Shown piece by piece: positions 44,727 through 52,424 of a stretch of DNA of 64,000 nucleotides (positions are counted from its first letter, which is position 1; the number at the start of each line of letters is the position of its first letter). Below the pieces are notes generated by a model, which did not search any database, had not been told where the DNA came from, and saw only the letters and a program-made list of their open reading frames with translations. The position numbers and the translations under genes were made by a program. The DNA comes from Neobacillus endophyticus (GTDB taxonomy: Bacteria; Bacillota; Bacilli; Bacillales; Cytobacillaceae). The stretch is from contig NZ_JABRWH010000001.1 of assembly GCF_013248975.1 (NCBI RefSeq), forward strand, positions 3,306,001 through 3,370,000, given 5' to 3'.

Positions 44727-45299
44727 ATGGAAAAATTGTTGCATCCACTAAAAACAGCATTGGTTGTCATTGATTTGCAAAAATGGCTAGGAAATCAATA
44801 CGCCCCTTATACCGCCGAGCAGGTGGTATCTAACGCTGCCGCATTGGCAGATGCTTTCCGTGAGCACAGCTCGATGGTTGCCCTGGTCCGGGTATCTAGC
44901 AAGGATCTGAAGGATATCCCGAGACCGCAGTTGGATTCTCCTGCGCCTCCACTGAATCTCTCCGAGGGATGGGATGAAATAGTCCCTGAAATGAGAGTAG
45001 CCGAAACGGATCATGTCATCACCAAAAAACAATGGGGAGCATTTTACGGAACGGAGCTAGACCTGCAACTGCGCCGTCGTGGGATCGACACCATCGTCTT
45101 ATGCGGCATTGCTACCGGTCTTGGTGTGGATACGACCGCGCGAGAAGCGTTTATGCATGGGTATCAGCTTATATTCGCTATCGATGCCATGACCGGATTT
45201 TCTCAAGCTGAGCACGATCATGTCAAAAATTATATCTTTCCACGCATTGGGCGCACTCGCACAACGAAGGAAATCCTCTCTGCCCTTACGGAAGATTGA
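44727..45299 (+). CDS. Isochorismatase-family hydrolase lacking the usual cysteine
   Basis: A 190-residue cysteine-hydrolase-fold protein. ALVVIDLQKWLG holds the conserved Asp (D16) and VITKKQWGAFYGTELD the Lys. The segment LCGIATGLGVDTTAREAF aligns with the catalytic loop, but the position of the nucleophilic Cys is Gly133. True isochorismatases (EntB, PhzD) also have Gly there, and the following DAMTGFSQAEHDH also resembles EntB. So vinyl-ether hydrolysis rather than amidase chemistry is inferred. GAGGAGG lies upstream. Probably repressed by the divergent TetR. Confidence 0.87.
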   Translation: MEKLLHPLKTALVVIDLQKWLGNQYAPYTAEQVVSNAAALADAFREHSSMVALVRVSSKDLKDIPRPQLDSPAPPLNLSEGWDEIVPEMRVAETDHVITKKQWGAFYGTELDLQLRRRGIDTIVLCGIATGLGVDTTAREAFMHGYQLIFAIDAMTGFSQAEHDHVKNYIFPRIGRTRTTKEILSALTED

Positions 45300-45312
45300 A
45301 CCTAATATGATG

Positions 45313-45352
45313 TGCCCTTGGAATTATCACTAGATTCCACGGGCCGTTTCTT
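45313..45352 (+). terminator. Rho-independent terminator
   Basis: GCCCTTGGAAT/ATTCCACGGGC with an 10-base loop, followed by a T-rich tail. Confidence 0.65.
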
Positions 45353-45477
45353 TATTTAAAGACTGTCTCTAGGACAAAAAGAGGTCAGATTCTGAATTAT
45401 TTGATGCCGTTGGTTTCAAAAGGATTGAGCATACTTACTGAGACAAATACGGCGGCGACTACTATTGATAAGGACAA

Positions 45478-45506
45478 AACCCATTCTGTTAGAATGGGTT
45501 TAAATT
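45478..45506 (+). terminator. Hairpin terminator in a gene-free stretch
   Basis: AACCCATTCT/AGAATGGGTT with a three-base loop, then TAAATTTTG. It has no intact gene upstream, so a gene was probably lost here. Confidence 0.6.
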
Positions 45507-45575
45507 TTGATCTTCAACTAAATGGCCATATTCTGGAGTAAAGAAGGATTTATTAAGGAGTGTATTGAAATCTAA

Positions 45576-45734
45576 GTTAATCCTGAAAAGGCCAGGATTG
45601 AAAAATATCTCAACAACTTCGCGGGAACTCTCACCGTCCAACAGGCCGCACGTTATCCTGTGCGCCTTGCGCTCCTCAACAAGAACGGTCCGACGGGCAC
45701 TTTCTCGAGCGTGAACGGCCCAATCCCGTGGTGA
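45576..45734 (+). pseudogene. C-terminal remnant of an SDR gene
   Basis: The frame ending at 45734 reads VNPEKARIEKYLNNFAG, then QQAARYPVRLALL and a terminal GPTGTFSSVNGPIPW. This is the typical C-terminus of a carbonyl-reductase-like SDR (compare GGFFKDGNQIPW at 41555). An in-frame stop lies at 45573 and no start exists, so only about 52 residues survive. It sits 36 bases before an intact SDR of a different type. Its GC content is high. Confidence 0.7.
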
Positions 45735-45769
45735 GCCAATCATTTCATTCAAAGAAAGGAATATTTATT

Positions 45770-46486
45770 ATGGAAATTCGTGACAAAGTTGTTCTTATTA
45801 CTGGAGCATCCGCTGGTATCGGCTTAGCCACAGCACGTCGCTTTGCCGCCGCTGGTGCCAAATTAGCATTGGTAGCTCGATCTGCCGATGTACTCAAGCA
45901 TCTCGCCGAGGAATTGAAGAGCCGGGGAAGTGACGCTGTAGCTCTGCCTGCTGACGTGAGCGATCCGAAGCAGGTTCAACGTGTCATTGAGGAGACGGCG
46001 CGGCACTTTGGTCACCTAGATGTGGTCATCAATAACGTAGGACAAGCTGCAAGAGGCACGATTGCCGACCTCAATCCTGATGACTTTCGTAAGATCTTTG
46101 ACCTCAATGTGATAGGACCATTAACAGCCATGCAAGCTGTGATCCCTATCATGCGAGAGCAAGGAGGAGGACTGATCATCAACATAAGTTCGGTGGTTAC
46201 CAAGATGAATATTCCTGGTATCGGAGCCTATGCGGCTACCAAATCCGCTTTGAACATGCTTTCCGATACAGCACGAGGCGAATTGGCCTCAGAGCAAATC
46301 CGGGTGATTTCCGTCTATCCGCGCGTAACCACAACGGATTTTGGCAAAAACGCTCTGGGCGTTCGCCCAGTTCGCCGGCAGCAGCCACAAGGTTCTTCCA
46401 ATCCACCTGATACTCCTGAATTTGTTGCAGAGAAAATCTTGGCGGCAGCTTTAAATGAGCCAGATGACCAATATATGGATAAATGA
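45770..46486 (+). CDS. Short-chain dehydrogenase/reductase (SDR)
   Basis: A 238-residue classical SDR with ITGASAGIGLATARRFA, the variant NNVGQAARG instead of NNAG, catalytic Ser in INISSVVTKMN and YAATKSALN for Y-x-x-x-K. The ATG at 45770 has AAAGGAA upstream; the frame is open to 45728 but that part belongs to the remnant region. The product lacks a C-terminal signature that would name a substrate. Higher GC than the left half. Confidence 0.9.
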   Translation: MEIRDKVVLITGASAGIGLATARRFAAAGAKLALVARSADVLKHLAEELKSRGSDAVALPADVSDPKQVQRVIEETARHFGHLDVVINNVGQAARGTIADLNPDDFRKIFDLNVIGPLTAMQAVIPIMREQGGGLIINISSVVTKMNIPGIGAYAATKSALNMLSDTARGELASEQIRVISVYPRVTTTDFGKNALGVRPVRRQQPQGSSNPPDTPEFVAEKILAAALNEPDDQYMDK

Positions 46487-46615
46487 TCTTCGAATGGTCT
46501 CCATGGTTTAGGGCCATTTTGTTGACGAAGGATATCTCCAATTTTAACGAATATAGGGTTATAAATAAGCTTATCAAAAGTGGTGAGATAAATAGGAAAA
46601 AAATTTAATTTCTTT

Positions 46616-47398
46616 TTGGACAATGAAACGGAAAAATGTATAATTAACAGGCTTCGGAGCGCGGGTTGTGTTTTCGCAGAAGATGAGACCCAGTTACTTA
46701 TCTCAGAGGCACGAACTCCAGAGGACCTCATGAAAATGGTGGAAAAGCGAGCCGATGGTTTACCTCTTGAATATGTTGTTGGATACGCAGAGTTCTGTGG
46801 TTTGCGGATAGAATTGGACCGAGGCGTTTTCGTGCCTCGCAAACGTACCGAGTTTCTTGTTTACCAGGCAGAAGCCCTGTCATGTTCTGGTGATATCGTC
46901 GTTGATCTATGTTGCGGGTCAGGTGCTGTGGGTGTAGCACTGGCGGCAGCTTTAGGACGAGTTGAATTGTATTCTATTGACATTGACCCTATTGCAGTAC
47001 GATGTGCTGGCCGCAACGTAACGGATTTCGGTGGCCATGTTTTTGAAGGTGACTTGTATAAAGCTCTGCCCCACCAACTTAAAGGCAATGTGAACATCCT
47101 AGTTGCGAACGTACCTTACGTTCCTACCGAGGCAATCAAGCTGCTCCCACAGGAGGCTCGCCTACATGAACCGAAGGTGGCGCTTGACGGAGGAGAGGAT
47201 GGACTTGACATACAGCGAAGAGTAGCAGAAGAAGCATTTCTATGGCTAGCACCGGGAGGACATCTTTTGATAGAGACGAGCGAAAAGCAGGCACCTCAGA
47301 CATTTGAAATCTTTTCAGGTGCTGGGCTTACCACAAAAGTGGCTAGAGACGAGGAACTGGACGCTACTGTCGTTATCGGATCAAATTCTGGGTTTTAG
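46616..47398 (+). CDS. PrmC/HemK-like protein N5-glutamine methyltransferase homologue
   Basis: A 260-residue SAM-dependent methyltransferase. The N-terminal helical domain (IINRLRSAGCVFAEDETQLL, then GLPLEYVVGYAEFCGL) and RGVFVPRKRTEFLV match the PrmC-like group. Motif I is VVDLCCGSGAVGVALA. The catalytic NPPY is NVPY here, in ANVPYVPTEA, as in the branch annotated as putative N5-glutamine methyltransferases. Family members modify release factors; the real substrate is uncertain. The start is TTG at 46616 with only a weak ribosome site. The first cassette-type repeat follows. Confidence 0.85.
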   Translation: MDNETEKCIINRLRSAGCVFAEDETQLLISEARTPEDLMKMVEKRADGLPLEYVVGYAEFCGLRIELDRGVFVPRKRTEFLVYQAEALSCSGDIVVDLCCGSGAVGVALAAALGRVELYSIDIDPIAVRCAGRNVTDFGGHVFEGDLYKALPHQLKGNVNILVANVPYVPTEAIKLLPQEARLHEPKVALDGGEDGLDIQRRVAEEAFLWLAPGGHLLIETSEKQAPQTFEIFSGAGLTTKVARDEELDATVVIGSNSGF

Positions 47399-47470
47399 AG
47401 TAAATAAGTACTTAGTTTTAACCACAAATGAAATGATAATTCCTTAGCACTATACTAATTAACAAAAAAT

Positions 47471-47573
47471 TCTTATTCAATAAAGGGCGCAAGAATTGAA
47501 GAATTTATGGACTGCAGTAGCAGTCCATTTTTCTTGGTCTTTAATCTGTTAAATGGCAGGATTGTTGAATAAG
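47471..47573 (+). repeat. Cassette-type stem-loop repeat, copy 1
   Basis: The left end CTTATTCAATAAAGGGCGC and the inverted right end (GGCAGGATTGTTGAATAAG) share CTTATTCAA. The inside has a hairpin GGACTGCAGTAGCAGTCC followed by a T-rich stretch, then TCTTTAATCTGTTAAATGGC. The long form is shared with copies 4, 6 and 10. Confidence 0.8.
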
Positions 47574-47650
47574 CATAACATCCCCTGTCAATTGGTTTTC
47601 GAACATGCCGGTCAATGCCAATTAAAGATGTTGGTTTTTTTGTAATCTAC

Positions 47651-47669
47651 ACTTTACTTTATGTAAAGT
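47651..47669. promoter_or_regulatory. Palindromic operator candidate before the membrane protein-XRE pair
   Basis: ACTTTAC-TTTAT-GTAAAGT is a clean dyad; a related ATTACATTATGTATAA lies 5 bases further. Likely bound by the XRE-type regulator encoded downstream. Confidence 0.5.
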
Positions 47670-47730
47670 TTATATTACATTATGTATAACAGGCTTTACC
47701 GAAGAAAATAGAAAATACAAGGGGGAAACC

Positions 47731-48177
47731 ATGACCTATCAAGAAAAGAAAAGCATCATATCACTAATCAGCACGATTCTCATTTTTGGTACTTATTGCT
47801 TATACATGTACCCACGGCACCCAGAAGTAGAGCTTGTCTCGCTAGCCACCTTTCGCTATTGGGGTTTATTCGTCCTCAACCTGATGCTGTTTTCAATAGT
47901 GGCACACATCATTATCAGCATTCTATTTAACATCTTCTTTAGAATTACGACTGGTGAAAAGGAGCCAAAATTTGCGGATGAACTGGATAAGTTAATTGAA
48001 TTGAAAGCGAACCGAAATTCTTTTTTTGTATTTATCGTCGGGTTTCTACTAGCAATGGGATCGCTGGTCGTCTCCCAGCCGTCACAGGCGATGTTTATCA
48101 TTCTGATCATTTCGGGATTCACTTCCGATGTGACCGGGTCTGTGACAAAACTTTATCTCTATCGGAAAGGAGTCTAA
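47731..48177 (+). CDS. Four-helix membrane protein paired with an XRE regulator (DUF2178-like)
   Basis: A 148-residue protein with four hydrophobic helices in two pairs (ISLISTILIFGTYCLYM, LFVLNLMLFSIVAHIIISIL, SFFVFIVGFLLAMGSLVV, QAMFIILIISGFTSDV) and an acidic cytosolic loop ELDKLIELKANR. It is followed after 2 bases by the XRE gene, a common pairing in Firmicutes. The role is unknown; the regulator probably controls the pair. GGGGG precedes the ATG. Confidence 0.75.
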   Translation: MTYQEKKSIISLISTILIFGTYCLYMYPRHPEVELVSLATFRYWGLFVLNLMLFSIVAHIIISILFNIFFRITTGEKEPKFADELDKLIELKANRNSFFVFIVGFLLAMGSLVVSQPSQAMFIILIISGFTSDVTGSVTKLYLYRKGV

Positions 48178-48179
48178 TA

Positions 48180-48404
48180 ATGGGTAAAAATCTTGTCGGC
48201 AATCATATCAGAAGATTACGATTCGACCATAACGAAATGACACAGCAGCAGTTGGCTGACAAGGCAGGCGTAACAAGACAGACCATCGTGGCTCTTGAAA
48301 AAGGAAATTACTCCCCATCTCTAGAACTTGCCTTCCGTATTGCTCTCGCCTTTAACTTACCACTGGAAGAGATATTCTTTTATGGGGAAAACACAAAAAA
48401 GTAA
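48180..48404 (+). CDS. XRE-family transcriptional regulator
   Basis: A 74-residue single-domain HTH protein (IRRLRFDHNEMTQQQLADKA, then GVTRQTIVALEKGNYSPSLE). It resembles the small YozG/YgzD-type Cro-like regulators. Begins 2 bases after the membrane protein, with a ribosome site GGAAAGGAG inside that gene's end. Predicted to repress its own operon through the dyads upstream. Confidence 0.92.
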   Translation: MGKNLVGNHIRRLRFDHNEMTQQQLADKAGVTRQTIVALEKGNYSPSLELAFRIALAFNLPLEEIFFYGENTKK

Positions 48405-48464
48405 TTATTATGTTCGTTTATTGCTTCACCGTTTTTGAATTTATGAGGAAATGGGGATAAAAAA

Positions 48465-49193
48465 ATGAATACAAACAGAAAAGCCACAATCATTGTGGGA
48501 GTACTGTTTATTCTTGCAGCTGTTACGTCGGTCATAGGTTTGATTTTATACGATCCTATCCTAAAGGGTCCCGATTACCTGATTAAAGGTTCCGAACACG
48601 CTAACCAGGTGATCATGGGGGCGATTATGGAGCTAATTCTGGTTGTTTCAGCGATTGGTACTGCCACTACCATGTTTCCATTTTTAAGAAAGTATAATGA
48701 AACGATTGCTCTTTGGCATCTTTGTTTCAGATTTCTTGAAGCGATTATCATTACAGTTGGTGTAATAAGCGTACTGTCACTATTGACCTTAAGCAGGGAA
48801 TATGCAGCAACAGGTTTTCCGAATATCGCCTCTTTCCAAGCCTCAGGCATTTTATTAAAAGCAGTACATGACTGGACATTTTTACTCGGTCCCAATTTCA
48901 TGCTCGGCATCAATACCATGATGTACAGTTATATATTTTTTAAATCAAAGCTTGTACCAAGTTTTATCCCCATCTTAGGTATGACAGGTGCCACTCTTGT
49001 ATTTATTGCAGCCTTATTAGAAATGTTTGGCGTTATTCAACAAGTTTCAGTTTGGGGAGCGATTTTGTCTGTACCAGTAGCAGCTAATGAAATGATTCTA
49101 GCTGTATGGCTCATTGTTAAAGGTTTTAACGAATCTGCATTAGCTACCATTACTGCAAAAAAAGAGAGGGGGCGGAAGTACGACTTGACATAA
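48465..49193 (+). CDS. DUF4386-family membrane protein
   Basis: A 242-residue polytopic membrane protein with six or so helices. NRKATIIVGVLFILAAVTSV, then HANQVIMGAIMELILVVS, WHLCFRFLEAIIIT, and LGPNFMLGINTMMYSYIFF are features of DUF4386. The role is unknown. GGGGAT precedes the ATG. A strong terminator at 49288 follows. Confidence 0.87.
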   Translation: MNTNRKATIIVGVLFILAAVTSVIGLILYDPILKGPDYLIKGSEHANQVIMGAIMELILVVSAIGTATTMFPFLRKYNETIALWHLCFRFLEAIIITVGVISVLSLLTLSREYAATGFPNIASFQASGILLKAVHDWTFLLGPNFMLGINTMMYSYIFFKSKLVPSFIPILGMTGATLVFIAALLEMFGVIQQVSVWGAILSVPVAANEMILAVWLIVKGFNESALATITAKKERGRKYDLT

Positions 49194-49287
49194 TGGGTTT
49201 TGATACGATAAAAGATAAAACCGTTCATTGAAAAGTGAAGGTTGTTATTAATGTATGAAACCTTTTAATGAATGAGGAGAAAAAGAC

Positions 49288-49318
49288 TGGCGATACTTTT
49301 ATGTAGTATCGCCTTTTC
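49288..49318 (+). terminator. Rho-independent terminator
   Basis: GGCGATACT/AGTATCGCC with a seven-base loop, then TTTTCT. Confidence 0.85.
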
Positions 49319-49391
49319 TAATTAAGGATTTGTTTATTAAAGATGAAAGACCGCTCATTCTTAAAAAATATTAAAAAAGAGGTGAACGTTT

Positions 49392-50270
49392 TTGAAATCT
49401 TATGGGAAAGTGATTGGTTTAATTGTATCTGTATCTGTGTTAGTGGCAATAGGAATCATCATTATATTGATGCTCATCCACTTGGCACTGCAAAATATGC
49501 ACGGAGGTCAGGTGAAAATTGATAAGATGATGGATAATGAATGGTCTTTTGACATAGCAGGCTTCGTTCAGGAATTCATTACAATAAGTATTGTTCTATT
49601 ATTCTGGACAAAAGTGAACAAAAGAAAAATTTCCGAAATCGGGCTACGTGATGATAAATTCAAAAGCAATTTTTTAAAAGGGGTTGCGCTGGGACTTCTT
49701 GCAATGACAGTTATTTTTCTTGTTTTATTATCGCTGGGTGCGATTCACGTAACGAGCGGAAATTCAGATATCATAAAGATTGTTGTCGGATTCATTCTTA
49801 TGTTTTTTGTTGGTTTTACAGAAGAATTTATGTTTCGCGGCTATATTTTACAAACACTCCTTGAAAATCGCCCGAAATGGGAAGCTATAATTGTATCTTC
49901 ACTTATCTTTGGAGCTATTCATATAAGTAATGATAATGCAAACACAATTGGCATCATCAATGTCATGTTAGGTGGTCTTTTATTTTCGCTCATGTATATA
50001 AAAACAGGAAGTATATGGCTTGGTGTTGGGTTTCATTTTATGTGGGATTTTGCAATATCCTATCTATATGGATTTGCAGACAGTGGAAATGTCACATCTG
50101 GGTTTCTTAAAAGTATACCAGTAAAAGCACAACAGCTCTTTAATGGCGGCGCATTCGGTGCGGAGGGAGGATTGGTTTTCTCGTTAGGTGTTTTGACCCT
50201 TATTATATATTTTTTACGTAAAAATAAAAAAACGTGTGTCTTAAAAAATACTAAAATCCGCATTTTATAA
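49392..50270 (+). CDS. CPBP-family intramembrane glutamic endopeptidase
   Basis: A 292-residue membrane protein of the CPBP (CAAX protease/bacteriocin-processing) family. The Glu-Glu motif is FVGFTEEFMFRGYILQ, the second motif is IFGAIHISND and the third is GVGFHFMWDFAIS. An eight-helix topology is expected. Members cleave within the membrane or give self-protection against bacteriocins; the role here is unknown. The TTG at 49392 follows AAAGAGGTG. Confidence 0.9.
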   Translation: MKSYGKVIGLIVSVSVLVAIGIIIILMLIHLALQNMHGGQVKIDKMMDNEWSFDIAGFVQEFITISIVLLFWTKVNKRKISEIGLRDDKFKSNFLKGVALGLLAMTVIFLVLLSLGAIHVTSGNSDIIKIVVGFILMFFVGFTEEFMFRGYILQTLLENRPKWEAIIVSSLIFGAIHISNDNANTIGIINVMLGGLLFSLMYIKTGSIWLGVGFHFMWDFAISYLYGFADSGNVTSGFLKSIPVKAQQLFNGGAFGAEGGLVFSLGVLTLIIYFLRKNKKTCVLKNTKIRIL

Positions 50271-50373
50271 AATGCAGCTTTGGGGAAATGGGAAGTATAT
50301 TTTTTGTGGTTGAACCTCAAAAAGATGGTGAAGACTTACACTTAAAGTAACAAGTGATTTAATTCAATAACGA

Positions 50374-50448
50374 TCTTCAACAATCGGGCGCAATTCTGCA
50401 GCAATAATTGTGCTTTTTATTTACGTTTAGGGCCATATTCTTTAAACA
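50374..50448 (+). repeat. Cassette-type stem-loop repeat, copy 2 (short form)
   Basis: ATCTTCAACAATCGGGCGC, an inner hairpin CAATTCTG...AATTGTGC with T-run, then TAGGGCCATATTCTTTAAAC. Same short form as copies 9 and 11. Confidence 0.8.
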
Positions 50449-50521
50449 AAATATTAGGCTAATTGGATATTATAGAAAAATAAGGTCATGGTATAATAAG
50501 GTAAAAAAGAGGTGTCTTGAT

Positions 50522-50719
50522 TTGGTGAAAAATTTACCTTTGCTAATGGCGATGTGGTTAATTGGAGTTAGCACCTTAACAATGGGTTTAAATACACACT
50601 TACCACAATTCATAAAATTGCGTCTATTAATATTTAGTTGTGTTTTGAATATCTGTAGTATGTTGGGTCTGATTTTACACGTAGGTATGCAAAAAATAAG
50701 CAAGAATTTTCTTAAATAG
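50522..50719 (+). CDS. Small two-helix membrane protein, 65 aa
   Basis: A TTG/GTG start pair at 50522/50525 lies 7 bases after AAAGAGGTG. The product has helices LLMAMWLIGVSTLTMGL and LLIFSCVLNICSMLGLILHV. It lies between repeats 2 and 3 as a one-gene unit. Family unknown. Confidence 0.55.
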   Translation: MVKNLPLLMAMWLIGVSTLTMGLNTHLPQFIKLRLLIFSCVLNICSMLGLILHVGMQKISKNFLK

Positions 50720-50730
50720 TTTTATATTTT

Positions 50731-50868
50731 CGACTAACGGGCGCGATTCAGCAACAAGAATGAAGCGCCCATTTTCATTTTATTGTGCAAGAATCGAACA
50801 GCGATGAACAGTTTCAGAAGTCCAATTTTATTGGTCTTTAATCAGTTAAATGGCAGTATTTCAAGAAG
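50731..50868 (+). repeat. Cassette-type stem-loop repeat, copy 3 (composite)
   Basis: The left part CGACTAACGGGCGC with a terminator-like ACGGGCGC...GCGCCC hairpin is followed by a long-form right half (TTGGTCTTTAATCAGTTAAA then TGGCAG). It looks like a fusion of two forms. Confidence 0.65.
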
Positions 50869-50936
50869 AATTAACATACATATTCAAACAAAATAAAAAA
50901 ATTATGTTAGAGTTTACATAGGTGGTGATTAAAATT

Positions 50937-51044
50937 ATGTTAAGCAATATAGGTATACCAGGGTTAATTTTAATGATAATTATTCTTGGATTAGGCTTGT
51001 TTGTTTTACATAGGTTAGTACAATTCCTTTTTAAAAGACGGTAA
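50937..51044 (+). CDS. 35-aa TatA-like micro-protein
   Basis: ATG at 50937 with GGTGGTGA upstream. The product starts MLSNIGIPGLILMIIILGLG and ends in a basic tail (HRLVQFLFKRR). The first 11 residues closely match the start of Bacillus TatA, but the usual FGPKKLPE hinge is replaced and the amphipathic helix and tail are missing. It lies alone between repeats 3 and 4, with a terminator overlapping its stop, so it is probably expressed. Confidence 0.6.
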   Translation: MLSNIGIPGLILMIIILGLGLFVLHRLVQFLFKRR

Positions 51045-51056
51045 ACGTCTTTTTTT
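51034..51056 (+). terminator. Rho-independent terminator overlapping the micro-gene stop
   Basis: AAGACG/CGTCTT around GTAAA, then a T-run; the stop codon TAA lies in the loop. Confidence 0.8.
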
Positions 51057-51116
51057 CATTTAACACTATAAGTTGTCCTCGTAAAATTTTTTCCTGAACG
51101 GGTGTGATACTGCAAT

Positions 51117-51219
51117 GATCTTCAACAATCGGGCGCAAGAATTGAGCAAAGATGGACTGTATCAGCAGTCCATTTTTCTTGGTCTCTAATCCGTTAAATG
51201 GCAGGTTAGTTGAATAAAG
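51117..51219 (+). repeat. Cassette-type stem-loop repeat, copy 4 (long form)
   Basis: GATCTTCAACAATCGGGCGC, hairpin GGACTGTATCAGCAGTCC with T-run, then CTCTAATCCGTTAAATGGCA and right end GTTAGTTGAATAA. A second partial left end (TGAACGGGTGTGATAC) lies at 51095. Confidence 0.8.
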
Positions 51220-51344
51220 AATACTTTTTTAATATCTCATGATATAAAAAAATTTTTAAATCCTTCTTCAAGTAATACAGTAAAATGTAATAAAATGGAA
51301 TTAAAGTTACGTTAATGTAAATAGCGTAACAATGGGGGACGGAT

Positions 51345-51611
51345 ATGTTTTTCTTTAATAAAGAAGAAATTTATATTGGATATTCAATGGAAGAATTATC
51401 AAAGGTAAGAGGCATTTTAGAAAGTAAGGGCATTAAATATACCTACAAAGTTATTAACCGTTCAAGTCAATGGTTGGGACAGGGGACAACGAGAGGAAAC
51501 TTTGGAAGTGCTGGAATGAACAGTAATTACGAAAACCAATATGTCGTTTCTGTTAAGAAAAAAGACTCGGAGAACGCAAAATATTGGGTTAATACTGTTT
51601 TGTATCCATAG
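51345..51611 (+). CDS. Small hypothetical protein, 88 aa
   Basis: ATG at 51345 after GGGGGAC. The sequence (EEIYIGYSMEELSKVRGILE, later YVVSVKKKDSENAKYW) suggests a small alpha/beta fold like signal-transducing DUF2007-type domains, though with a Gly-rich insert (LGQGTTRGNFGSAG). Sits after repeat 4. Family not assigned. Confidence 0.62.
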   Translation: MFFFNKEEIYIGYSMEELSKVRGILESKGIKYTYKVINRSSQWLGQGTTRGNFGSAGMNSNYENQYVVSVKKKDSENAKYWVNTVLYP

Positions 51612-51659
51612 TTAATTAGAGGAAATAACTTTATTACACCTCCAAAAGCGGGTAAATAA

Positions 51660-51875
51660 ATGGAGAACATAGTATGGATAAATGGAAATTATAAAGAAGA
51701 TAATCGCATTTTTGATTGTAAAATTCAATCTGAGGAATGGGCAGATGCTTTACTTCCAGATTTCGGTCCATATTTTATCAGTAAGATTAATGTTGGATAT
51801 GCGACTTCTGACGAAAAGGTAATAAAATTTTTAGCAATTCTCTTACCTGATTGGGCTAGTTATAATAATGTGTAA
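51660..51875 (+). CDS. Small hypothetical protein, 71 aa
   Basis: A 71-residue acidic-aromatic protein (MENIVWINGNYKEDNRIFDC, later LLPDFGPYFISKINVG). The upstream AAAGCGGG is a weak ribosome site. It shares a unit with the previous gene. Family not recognised. Confidence 0.45.
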   Translation: MENIVWINGNYKEDNRIFDCKIQSEEWADALLPDFGPYFISKINVGYATSDEKVIKFLAILLPDWASYNNV

Positions 51876-51971
51876 ATTACTATTCATCAAGAGAAAAACG
51901 TTGTGGATGGTCAAGTCATATGTAAAATTTGGACACAGCAGATATAGGCAGTTTGTGAAGAAACGTACTTA

Positions 51972-51999
51972 AACGATCGGGCGCTTATCCGGAGTAACG
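51972..51999 (+). repeat. Cassette-type repeat, copy 5 (left fragment)
   Basis: AACGATCGGGCGCTTATCC preserves the core word only. The right part is replaced by different DNA next to the high-GC block. Confidence 0.5.
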
Positions 52000-52088
52000 A
52001 AAAAAGCCTAGCATACACCCTCTCAGACTTCAATGTGAGCTTCTGCATGGAGACAGTGATACATTGCCTACTTGTGCTGTCATAATGA

Positions 52089-52123
52089 CAGACGTTCTCT
52101 GATCGTGTGGAACGTCTTTTTTG
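52089..52123 (+). terminator. Rho-independent terminator
   Basis: AGACGTTC/GAACGTCT with a 12-base loop, then TTTTTT on the plus strand, just outside the minus-strand operon end. Confidence 0.7.
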
Positions 52124-52126
52124 TAC

Positions 52127-52390
52127 CTAGATGACGATTCCCTTCCCGTCGTTTCCGTAAACATCCCAGAGCGAAGAAGCCGCGACGATGATCACGGAGG
52201 CTAGTGCATAAGGGCCCCACCCCCATTCCGGTCGGCGATAGGCGATCATCCAGACGACGTTCGTCAGCAGGATGATCAGAAGAGCCGTCGACAAGATGTA
52301 TCGATGCTCCTCCATCCCCAATTTCCAATAAGAGGCTTCGATCAGCAATAGAGCCAAGAAAGTGATGATTCCGATGCGCCGCGACGCCAT
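52127..52390 (-). CDS. Small three-helix membrane protein of the high-GC block
   Basis: An 87-residue protein with three hydrophobic helices (IGIITFLALLLIEASYW, ILSTALLIILLTNVVWMIAY, WGPYALASVIIVAASSLW). It is the last gene of a three-gene minus-strand operon. The overlapping frame to 52397 is a shadow of it. GC content is about that of the two upstream genes and well above the AT-rich flanks. Family unknown. Confidence 0.65.
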   Translation of the reverse strand: MASRRIGIITFLALLLIEASYWKLGMEEHRYILSTALLIILLTNVVWMIAYRRPEWGWGPYALASVIIVAASSLWDVYGNDGKGIVI

Positions 52391-52424
52391 AACTCATCTT
52401 CCATTCCTTCAGTCTTTGTGAAAT

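Noticed and set aside
46315..46842. 175-aa minus-strand frame across the SDR and methyltransferase starts
   Set aside because: It is the antisense shadow of two well-supported plus-strand genes and resembles no family.
52080..52397. 105-aa minus-strand frame overlapping the small membrane protein
   Set aside because: The alternative frame at 52127-52390 gives clean membrane helices; this one gives a His/Arg-rich product typical of out-of-frame high-GC DNA and runs through a terminator.
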